DNA of 8,415 nucleotides from Verrucomicrobiota bacterium (GTDB lineage Bacteria; Verrucomicrobiota; Verrucomicrobiia; Opitutales; Opitutaceae), in contig JAEYYL010000127.1 in assembly GCA_023430825.1 (NCBI GenBank), positions 1 through 8,415 on the forward strand, given 5' to 3'. The position numbers and the translations under genes are program-made. The notes under the pieces are model-generated. The model worked only from the letters and a program-made list of their open reading frames with translations, searched no databases and was not told where the DNA came from. Below, piece after piece: positions 1-5,290 of the stretch. Each line of letters begins with the position of its first letter. The stretch's first letter is position 1.

Positions 1-38
1 TCCAATCCGCCTCGTTTTCGCAACAAACGCATCCAACA

Positions 39-86
39 CCTTGTGGCCTCCTGCTGCCTCTGTGTCAGAGCTCAGTGTCCTCTGTG
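39..86. repeat. Degenerate CCTCTGTG-type short repeats
   Basis: CCTCTGTG occurs exactly at 57-64 and 79-86 (22-nt period), with a looser copy CCTTGTGG at 39-46. On the minus strand this reads as CACAGAGG units. Similar CACAGAGGACACAGAGG-like dispersed intergenic repeats are common in Verrucomicrobiota and Planctomycetota genomes; assigning this stretch to that class is from memory. Only two exact units are present, so it may be a decayed fragment. Confidence 0.35.
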
Positions 87-145
87 ATCCATGACTTGGT
101 TGATTCGAGTGTGACGTATCCGGGCTAGGCAGACGCCCGTTCAAT

Positions 146-177
146 TGTAGGGCGGGATCTGGAGACCCCGCTCTACA
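146..177. repeat. REP-like hairpin, possible bidirectional terminator
   Basis: The arms 146-156 (TGTAGGGCGGG) and 167-177 (CCCGCTCTACA) pair over 11 bp with a single G-T wobble, around a short loop. The first 12 nt from 145 (TTGTAGGGCGGG) recur exactly at 2268-2279, which marks it as a dispersed repeat. It lies 19 nt beyond the stop codon of the minus-strand oxidoreductase gene, where it could end transcription. No strong T tract follows on either side, so a terminator role is inference. Confidence 0.6.
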
Positions 178-195
178 GTCCTCCCCGCCCCCGCC

Positions 196-1521
196 TCACA
201 CCAGCGCCCACGGCCCGCGCATCGCACGCCCGCGCATCCGATCCGCCACCGGATCGTTCACGAACGCCTCCTTCGCCGGGTCCCAGCGCACCTTCCGATC
301 CAGCAGCATCGCGATGTTGCCGAGATTGCACACCGTCGTCGCCCGGTGACCGATCTCCACATCCGAGATCGGCTTCTCCCGCGAACGCACGCACGCCAGG
401 AAATTGTCGTGATGATTCGTGCTCACCGGAAGCTTCACGCTTCCCGCGCGCGCGCTCGCCTCCCGCAACAGCGCCGGGTCCGACGCATGGCTCTCCGTGC
501 GAGAAATATCGATCCAGCCTCGCTCCCCAAAAAAACGCACGTTCCCGTCGAATTCCCCGTCGTAACGCGTGCGGCACCGCAGCGTCACCCCGTTCGCATA
601 CTCGCACGCGAAATCCACTTTCGTCGCCGCCGTGAACAGCCCCGTCGTCGGAAATTCCCCGTGCCCTTCGACCGCCACCGGCCCCGCGTCGTCCGCGCCC
701 AGCGCCCACTGCGCGATATCGATGTAGTGCGCGCCCCAGTTCGTCACCTGGCCGGCCGCGTAATCGAGAACGAAGCGAAAGTTGTAGTGACACGCCTGCC
801 GGTTGAACGGCGCCCACGGCGCCGGCCCCAGCCACAGGTCCCAGTCCAGCCCTTCCGGCACCGGTTCCGCCTTCCACGTGCCGCCGGTGAACTTGTTGTT
901 CGCCGGGATCGAAACCTCGATCCGCTCGAGTTTGCCCAGCCCATCGTTCCGAATGAACTCCGCCGTGTCGTGAAACCGTTTCGACGAGCGCTGCTGCGTG
1001 CCCGTCTGCACCACCCGTCCGTGCTTTCGCGCCGCATTCACCAGCGCGCGGCCTTCCTCGATCGTCAGCGTCAGCGGCTTCTCCACATAAACGTCCTTCC
1101 CGTTTCGGATCGCCTCGATCGCCGCCAGCGCATGCCAGTGGTCCGGGGTGCAGACCCACACCGCATCGATGTCCTTCCGCGCCGCGAGCTCGCGAAAATC
1201 GTTATAGCGCGCGCACTCCGCGTTGCCGTAGTAGGCATTGACCTTCTCGGCCGCAGCATCGCGTCGCCAGCGATCGACATCGCACACCGCCGCGATCCGC
1301 ACGTCGTCGAATCCCAACAGCGCATTGAGATGCCCCTGCGCAATACTCCCCGTGCCGATGAACCCGACCACGATCCGGTTGCTCGGCGCGGTCTGGCCAA
1401 ACAACCGCGATGGCAGGATCGTCGGCAGCGCCACCGCCGCGCCCGCCACCGCCGAACGTTTCAAGAACTGCCGCCGGCTGATCGCCGCCGCCGCAGACGT
1501 CATCGTGTGCATCGCATTCAT
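196..1521 (-). CDS. Tat-exported Gfo/Idh/MocA family oxidoreductase
   Basis: Predicted NAD(P)-dependent sugar or polyol oxidoreductase, 441 aa. Residues 15-22 (SRRQFLKR) followed by a hydrophobic stretch (24-36) form a twin-arginine signal, so it is probably exported folded with cofactor bound. The Rossmann domain shows GTGSIAQGH at 56-64 and the cofactor/catalytic EKP at 147-149. The region 226-240 (DWDLWLGPAPWAPFN) and NWGAHYID at 261-268 are typical of the large verrucomicrobial/planctomycetal subfamily with a distinct C-terminal domain. His265 and Asp268 are in the expected catalytic motif; the Asp often found four residues before the His is Asn261 here. The ATG at 1521 was chosen because it begins just before the Tat motif; in-frame ATGs at codons 4 and 7 are alternatives. 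It starts 2 nt after the stop of the upstream HEAT gene, implying co-transcription. Substrate cannot be told from sequence. Confidence 0.93.
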   Translation of the reverse strand: MNAMHTMTSAAAAISRRQFLKRSAVAGAAVALPTILPSRLFGQTAPSNRIVVGFIGTGSIAQGHLNALLGFDDVRIAAVCDVDRWRRDAAAEKVNAYYGNAECARYNDFRELAARKDIDAVWVCTPDHWHALAAIEAIRNGKDVYVEKPLTLTIEEGRALVNAARKHGRVVQTGTQQRSSKRFHDTAEFIRNDGLGKLERIEVSIPANNKFTGGTWKAEPVPEGLDWDLWLGPAPWAPFNRQACHYNFRFVLDYAAGQVTNWGAHYIDIAQWALGADDAGPVAVEGHGEFPTTGLFTAATKVDFACEYANGVTLRCRTRYDGEFDGNVRFFGERGWIDISRTESHASDPALLREASARAGSVKLPVSTNHHDNFLACVRSREKPISDVEIGHRATTVCNLGNIAMLLDRKVRWDPAKEAFVNDPVADRMRGRAMRGPWALV

Positions 1522-1523
1522 GT

Positions 1524-2087
1524 TCAGACCCGGGTCGAAAGTTGCTCCACCGCACGCGCCGCGATCGCCCGCACCTCGGCGCTCTCCGCGGGATTCGTCG
1601 CGATCGCCGCCAACGCGCTCACCGCGCCCACGTCGCCGCGCCGCGCGATGCTGCCGATCAAACCGCACTTCGCCACGCCGGCCGTCTGCTCCAGCGCCGC
1701 GCGATAAGCCGCGTCGACGCTCGCGTCCGCGATCCCGTCCAACGCCATCCGCGCCGCATGCGCCGCGCGCTCGTCGGCCAGTAGCGGCGCCACCGCCGGC
1801 ACGCACTTCGCCGTCCCGATCAGCCCCAGCATCCGACAGACAAACAGCCGCCCCGCCTCCGTCAGCGCCGGCTCCGCCAGCGCCTCCAGCAGCTTCGCCT
1901 CCATCGCCGCATGCTGCGCCGGCTCCGCGCTCACCACCATCCGGTTTACCGTCGAGGCAAACGTGCGGTCGCCCTCGTAATCCAGCGCAGCGATCTCCCG
2001 CCACGGGTCCGGCGAGGACGTGAACCAGGCATTCCGGTTTTGCAGGGCGTCTTCATCCTTCACGGGTAAATTCGGGTCGTCGGCCAT
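1524..2087 (-). CDS. Small HEAT-repeat-like protein
   Basis: Predicted 187-aa soluble alpha-helical protein. From about residue 60 onward it is a run of alanine/leucine-rich paired helices (for example 80-103, 108-132 and 138-164) of the HEAT-repeat type, a fold that usually mediates protein contacts. The N-terminal 45 residues (ending WREIAALDYEGDR) are not repeat-like and I do not recognise them. There is no signal peptide, so it should be cytoplasmic, unlike its Tat-exported operon partner. The ATG at 2087 is preferred; an ATG at 2126 would add 13 residues, and neither has a clear ribosome-binding site. Its TGA is 2 nt before the oxidoreductase ATG, a spacing that favours translational coupling. 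It might help handle or assemble the oxidoreductase before export, but that is speculation. Confidence 0.75.
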   Translation of the reverse strand: MADDPNLPVKDEDALQNRNAWFTSSPDPWREIAALDYEGDRTFASTVNRMVVSAEPAQHAAMEAKLLEALAEPALTEAGRLFVCRMLGLIGTAKCVPAVAPLLADERAAHAARMALDGIADASVDAAYRAALEQTAGVAKCGLIGSIARRGDVGAVSALAAIATNPAESAEVRAIAARAVEQLSTRV

Positions 2088-2409
2088 CTCGTGGGGTTGG
2101 GTTGCTTCCAGCGAAACACACGCCATGTTCCACGCACGAAAATTCGCAAGCTTCCCTGCCGTCCCTGAAGGCCCGCTGCCCGCCCCGCGCAACGTCCCTA
2201 ATTGTTCCAACGCGAACCGTTCTCTTCGCTCGACGTGTCCCCGTTCGTCCCTCTCACTTTCGCCTTCTTGTAGGGCGGGCTTCAGCCCGTCCCTTCAGCG
2301 CTACCCTTCACCGAAAACGTTTCTCGTCCCCCCACCCCCGCGACGACGCTCTTCTTTTTTTGAACTTCCGCCCCACGTGCGCTTTCACTGATTTATCGCT
2401 GTTTTTTCC
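2088..2409. other. Divergent intergenic region between the two oxidoreductase operons
   Basis: These 322 nt separate the minus-strand HEAT/oxidoreductase operon from the plus-strand DoxX/oxidoreductase block, so promoters for both directions should lie here. I found no convincing -35/-10 pair. The stretch contains a GTAG-type hairpin (2270-2293), a palindromic AAACGTTT (2315-2322) and a T-rich run (about 2351-2358). Open frames of about 100-120 codons crossing it have low-complexity Pro/Arg/Ser content and no recognisable domain, so I do not call a gene. Confidence 0.6.
2270..2293 (+). repeat. GTAG-type REP-like palindrome
   Basis: GTAG at 2270-2273 leads into a hairpin. CGGGC (2276-2280) pairs with GCCCG (2285-2289) around the loop TTCA, and the outer GGG (2273-2275) pairs with CCC (2291-2293) past a one-base bulge. 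It shares TTGTAGGGCGGG (2268-2279) exactly with the copy at 145-156. It sits in the divergent intergenic region, not directly after a gene, which argues for a dispersed repeat over a dedicated terminator. Confidence 0.65.
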
Positions 2410-2865
2410 ATGAACGACACCTCGTCCACCCTCCGCTGCCGCTGCGAATACACCTACGCATTCCTGCTGCTCCGCCTCTTCCTCGGTCTCCGCACGCTGC
2501 TCGCCGGCGTCGAGAAATTCGAGCTCGGCGGCAATTACTCCTTCTCCAACTACTACGAGAACATGGGCCGCATGGCCGCCGGGATCACCGGCGCCTCCTT
2601 CCTCCCGCTCTGGGCCACGAAGACTTTCGCCATGTCGCTGGGTTATCTCCTCACCGTCCTCGGCGTTCTCCTCCTCCTCGGCGTCAAGACCCGCCTCACC
2701 CTCTTCGTCACCGGCCTGCTCTACGTCGGCCTCTCCTTCGGCCTCATGGCCGTGCAGGAGGGCGAGGGCGTCGCCTGGCTCGGCGTCCAGATCGCCATGT
2801 TCGCCGGCGCGCTCCTCCTCGTGCGCCACAACCGTCTCGCCGTCTGGGCGGACAAGCTCGACTGA
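2410..2865 (+). CDS. DoxX-like four-helix integral membrane protein
   Basis: Predicted 151-aa inner-membrane protein with four hydrophobic helices at about 16-34, 73-91, 96-114 and 121-138. This matches the size and topology of the DoxX/DoxD-like superfamily. LFLGLRTLLAGVEKF (23-37), with a charged residue pair closing the first helix, is the typical DoxX N-terminal pattern. The loop 38-72 between helices 1 and 2 is long and aromatic-rich (SFSNYYEN at 44-51). Two cysteines (C10, C12) precede helix 1. DoxX is named for a subunit of an archaeal thiosulfate:quinone oxidoreductase, but most relatives have no assigned reaction. The next gene, a Tat-exported oxidoreductase, starts 10 nt after the stop, so the two are almost certainly co-transcribed. 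No Shine-Dalgarno sequence precedes the ATG; the leader there is T-rich. Confidence 0.85.
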   Translation: MNDTSSTLRCRCEYTYAFLLLRLFLGLRTLLAGVEKFELGGNYSFSNYYENMGRMAAGITGASFLPLWATKTFAMSLGYLLTVLGVLLLLGVKTRLTLFVTGLLYVGLSFGLMAVQEGEGVAWLGVQIAMFAGALLLVRHNRLAVWADKLD

Positions 2866-2875
2866 TCCGCGCGTC

Positions 2876-4279
2876 ATGCCCGACTCTCCTTCGCCCTCGC
2901 CCGCCCCGTCCTTCACCCGACGGGATTTCCTCGTCACCGGCGCCAAGCTCGGCGCGGCTTTCCTCGCCGCGCCCTACATCTCGCGCGCGCAATCCTCCGC
3001 CGGCTCCGGCAGCCGCACCCTCAACGTCGCCCTCATCGGCTGCGGCGAACAGGGACGCGTCCTCCTCAACGCCGCGCTGAAGATCCCCGACATCCGCTTC
3101 CGCGCCGTCTGCGACATCTGGCCCTACAACCGCACCTACGGCGAACGCCTCCTGCAAAAGTTCGGCCACGACGCCCGTCCCTTCGAGGACTATCGCGAAA
3201 TGCTCGCGACCGTCACCGACATCGACGCCGTCATCGTCGCCACGCCGGACTTCGTCCACGCCGAGCACACCAACGCCGCCCTCCGCGCCGGCAAACACGT
3301 TTACTGCGAGAAGTTGATGGCCCACACCGTCGAGGCCGCCCGCTCGATGGTCCACACCGCGCGCGAGACGAATAAACTCCTCCAAGTCGGCCACCAGCGC
3401 CGCAGCAACCCGCGCTACCAGCACGCGTTCGACCACCTCATTCACGATTCGAAGCTGCTCGGCCGCATCACCAACGCCAACGGCCAGTGGAACCGCGCCG
3501 TCACCGCCGACCTCGGCTTCCCCGCCAATCGCGGCCTCTCCGAAGCGAAGCTCAACGAATACGGCTACGCCAATATGCACGAGTTCCGGAACTGGCGCTG
3601 GTTCAAACGCTACGCCGGCGGCCCCATCTCCGACCTCGGCGCGCACCAGATCGACATCTTCAACTGGTTCCTCGGCACCAACCCGAGCTCCGTCCTCGCC
3701 GGCGGCGGCGCCGACTACTACACGTCGCACGAATGGTATGACAACGTCGTCGCCATTTACGAGTTCCCCACACCCGCGGGCACCGTGCGCGCCACCTACA
3801 GCGTGCTCACCACGACGAGCGCCGGCGGCGGCTATCACGAGTATTTCATGGGCGATGAGGGCGCGCTAAAGATCTCGGAAAACCCGAAATACACCAAGCT
3901 CTACCGCGAAGCCCGCGCTCCTGAGTGGGACCAATGGGTCGAGAAAAACTTCATCGCCCGCCCCACCTCCGGCGAAGGCGCGCCCGCCGCCCTGAAAGCC
4001 TGGGAGAAACCGCGCCCCAAATTCGGCACCCCTTCCCGCGGCGCCGTCGTCGACGTCCGCGAAACCGCCGAACTCTCCGCGTGGGACATCCCCGTCACGC
4101 TCGACAAGGCGATCCACCAGCCGCACCTCGAGAACTTCTTCGACGCCATCCGCGACAACACCCCGTTGAACTGCCCCGCCGACGCCGCTTTCGCCTCCGC
4201 CGTCACGGTGCTCAAGGTCAACGAAGCGGTCGCCGCGCGAAAGATGCTCGAGTTCTCCCCGCAGGACTTCATCGCGTAA
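2876..4279 (+). CDS. Tat-exported Gfo/Idh/MocA family oxidoreductase with EKL variant motif
   Basis: Predicted NAD(P)-dependent oxidoreductase acting on sugars or polyols, 467 aa. Residues 14-20 (TRRDFLV) and a hydrophobic stretch (about 21-36) form a twin-arginine signal, so the enzyme is probably periplasmic or membrane-associated. The Rossmann fold is shown by LIGCGEQGR (53-61), and Asp80 lies at the end of the second beta strand. The usual EKP reads EKL at 145-147. SDLGAHQID at 252-260 supplies the conserved Asp253, His257 and Asp260. It is a paralogue, not a duplicate, of the minus-strand oxidoreductase: the central regions differ and this one lacks the DWDLWLGP block. It follows the DoxX-like gene by 10 nt. 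The start is fixed by the Tat motif; no ribosome-binding site is visible. Substrate unknown. Confidence 0.93.
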   Translation: MPDSPSPSPAPSFTRRDFLVTGAKLGAAFLAAPYISRAQSSAGSGSRTLNVALIGCGEQGRVLLNAALKIPDIRFRAVCDIWPYNRTYGERLLQKFGHDARPFEDYREMLATVTDIDAVIVATPDFVHAEHTNAALRAGKHVYCEKLMAHTVEAARSMVHTARETNKLLQVGHQRRSNPRYQHAFDHLIHDSKLLGRITNANGQWNRAVTADLGFPANRGLSEAKLNEYGYANMHEFRNWRWFKRYAGGPISDLGAHQIDIFNWFLGTNPSSVLAGGGADYYTSHEWYDNVVAIYEFPTPAGTVRATYSVLTTTSAGGGYHEYFMGDEGALKISENPKYTKLYREARAPEWDQWVEKNFIARPTSGEGAPAALKAWEKPRPKFGTPSRGAVVDVRETAELSAWDIPVTLDKAIHQPHLENFFDAIRDNTPLNCPADAAFASAVTVLKVNEAVAARKMLEFSPQDFIA

Positions 4280-4295
4280 TCCTGCCCGACCCTGT

Positions 4296-4426
4296 CGCCC
4301 GCGAATCACGCGAAAGAGCGCGAATGGAGCCGGGTGGACTCGCCACGTCCAGCCCATCTCCGCTTCAATCCTTCCGGCGATCGCACGACCGGCTTTATTC
4401 GCGGAAATTCGCGTGATTCGCGGGCG
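4296..4426. repeat. 131-bp element with 30-nt inverted CGCGAA-type arms
   Basis: Arms 4296-4325 and 4397-4426 are inverted copies matching at 26 of 30 positions, with the outer 19 bp perfect. Each arm contains three CGCGAA-type units spaced 9-10 nt apart: 4300-4306, 4309-4315 and 4319-4325, mirrored by 4397-4403, 4407-4413 and 4416-4422. The 71-nt centre shows no coding sequence. The element lies 17 nt after the oxidoreductase stop. Its size and symmetry suggest a MITE-like or large REPIN-like unit, or a strong transcript hairpin; no target-site duplication was evident. Confidence 0.75.
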
Positions 4427-4447
4427 GTCCTCAATTCGATCTCCCGT

Positions 4448-4477
4448 TTGATTCCTCCTCATTCCTGTCCATATGTG
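4448..4477 (+). promoter_or_regulatory. Weak candidate promoter for the discoidin gene
   Basis: TTGATT at 4448-4453 and TATGTG at 4472-4477 are separated by 18 nt and lie about 30 nt before the discoidin gene's ATG. The stretch is less GC-rich than its surroundings. The -10 match is poor, and an alternative CATATG at 4470-4475 gives a 16-nt spacer. This is pattern matching only. Confidence 0.25.
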
Positions 4478-4506
4478 AGTTCAAAAATCCGAACCCCGTT
4501 TTCACC

Positions 4507-5172
4507 ATGACGATCCGTCCCCTCCTCGCCCTCCTCCTCGCCTCGTCCGCGTTCACCGGCCTCGTCCGCGCCGCCGACGAAGTGCCGCTCAAGCTCGAGC
4601 TGCCGCGCCCGCTCTTCGTCGGCACGCCGCGCCCGATCAAGCTCGCGAATCTCGAGGCCCCGCGCACTGGCCGCCGCCCCGACTTCATGGTCCCCGCCGG
4701 CACCGTCAACCTCTCCCAAGGCAAGGAAGTCACCAGCAGCGATCCGCTTCCGGTCATCGGCGAACTCAGCCTGATCACCGATGGCGATAAAAGCGGCGGC
4801 GACGGCACCTACGTCGAACTCGGGCCGATGCTCCAATGGGTCCAGATCGACCTCGGCGAACCCGCCAAGATCGCGGCGATCGTCGCCTGGCACTTCCACT
4901 CCCAAGCCCGCGCCTATCACGACTTCATCGTGCAGATCTCCGACGACGCCGAATTCAAGTCCGGCGTGAAGACGATCTACAACAACGACGACGACAACTC
5001 CGCCGGCCTCGGCAAGGGCAGCGACCCCGCCTACATCGAAACCTACGAAGGCCGCCTCGTCGACGCGAAGGGCGCCACCGGCCGCTACGTCCGCCTCTAC
5101 AGCAACGGCAACACCTCCGACGAGCTCAACCACTACGTCGAAGTCGAAGTTTACGGCACCCCCGCCAAGTAA
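4507..5172 (+). CDS. Secreted discoidin (F5/8 type C)-like domain protein
   Basis: Predicted 221-aa exported protein. Residues 1-22 form a Sec-type signal peptide (positively charged R4, hydrophobic LLALLLASSAF, cleavage likely after VRA). The mature part fits a discoidin-like beta-sandwich: the opening VNLSQGKEVTSSD (about 67-79), LQWVQIDLGEP (109-119) followed by IAAIVAWHFHSQARAYHDFIVQISDD (122-147), and the closing GRYVRLYSNGN (192-202) with YVEVEVYG (210-217). An acidic NNDDDN (159-164) could sit in a metal-binding loop. Such domains usually bind carbohydrate or other surfaces; no catalytic domain is attached, so this would be a stand-alone binding protein. Hairpins flank it on both sides, so it may be transcribed on its own. 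It could serve the neighbouring exported oxidoreductase, but only proximity supports that. Confidence 0.85.
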   Translation: MTIRPLLALLLASSAFTGLVRAADEVPLKLELPRPLFVGTPRPIKLANLEAPRTGRRPDFMVPAGTVNLSQGKEVTSSDPLPVIGELSLITDGDKSGGDGTYVELGPMLQWVQIDLGEPAKIAAIVAWHFHSQARAYHDFIVQISDDAEFKSGVKTIYNNDDDNSAGLGKGSDPAYIETYEGRLVDAKGATGRYVRLYSNGNTSDELNHYVEVEVYGTPAK

Positions 5173-5179
5173 GTCCCCC

Positions 5180-5204
5180 GTAGGGCGCGGTCTCCGACCC
5201 GCCC
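5180..5204 (+). repeat. GTAG-type REP-like palindrome after the discoidin gene
   Basis: GTAG at 5180-5183 is followed by a hairpin. GGGCG (5183-5187) plus GGTC (5189-5192) pair with GACC (5196-5199) plus CGCCC (5200-5204), with one bulged C at 5188 and the loop TCC. It begins 8 nt after the discoidin gene's stop codon and shares GTAGGGCG with the copies at 147 and 2270. It could also act as a 3' hairpin for the discoidin transcript. Confidence 0.65.
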
Positions 5205-5225
5205 CTTTCGATTTTCGCTCCCCCC

Positions 5226-5251
5226 GAGGGCCGGTCCGCCGACCGGCCCTC
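5226..5251. terminator. Perfect 11-bp hairpin, possible terminator or repeat
   Basis: GAGGGCCGGTC (5226-5236) and GACCGGCCCTC (5241-5251) pair perfectly around the 4-nt loop CGCC. It lies between the discoidin gene and the membrane glycosyltransferase gene, 54 nt past one and 39 nt before the other. The following TTGCTTGTCC is only weakly T-rich, so an intrinsic terminator is plausible but not typical. Unlike the neighbouring element at 5180 it has no GTAG start, and its symmetry suggests it may belong to a different dispersed palindrome family. Confidence 0.55.
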
Positions 5252-5290
5252 TTGCTTGTCCCCCGCCCCCGCTTCCGTTTACCCTCGCTC

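Larger units (their letters stand above)
1..195. other. Non-coding stretch downstream of the minus-strand operon
   Basis: No credible coding region was seen on either strand. The stretch holds degenerate CCTCTGTG-type repeats (about 39-86), a short hairpin with CGGGC/GCCCG arms (121-125 and 135-139), and a longer hairpin at 146-177. It lies 3' of the oxidoreductase gene that ends at 196, so the hairpins are placed where a minus-strand terminator would be. No promoter pointing out of the window could be identified. Confidence 0.6.

Noticed and set aside
346..1707. Long plus-strand open frame (453 codons) opposite the minus-strand oxidoreductase
   Set aside because: Arg/Pro/His-rich translation without any domain, wholly antisense to a gene with clear Tat and Rossmann motifs; a GC-rich shadow frame.
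2020..2413. Small plus-strand open frames (about 100-120 codons) in the divergent intergenic region
   Set aside because: Compositionally biased, they cross the repeat at 2270 and the start of the HEAT-like gene, and no domain or translation signal is visible.
2744..3838. Minus-strand open frame (364 codons) opposite the second oxidoreductase
   Set aside because: Val/Gly/Glu-rich low-complexity translation, no motifs, antisense to a well supported gene.
4296..4426. CRISPR-like array from the repeated CGCGAAT units
   Set aside because: The units are only 7 nt with 2-3-nt gaps and are inverted about a centre, unlike direct CRISPR repeats with uniform spacers; no cas gene is present.
4286..4462. 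Short coding sequence across the inverted-repeat element (minus-strand reading with PRITRISAN)
   Set aside because: This peptide arises from translating the CGCGAAT repeat units; such readings are known repeat artefacts, not genes.
5252..5290. TTG start giving the membrane glycosyltransferase 13 more residues
   Set aside because: The TTG directly abuts an 11-bp hairpin and the added residues are Pro/Arg-rich; the ATG at 5291 precedes the first helix.
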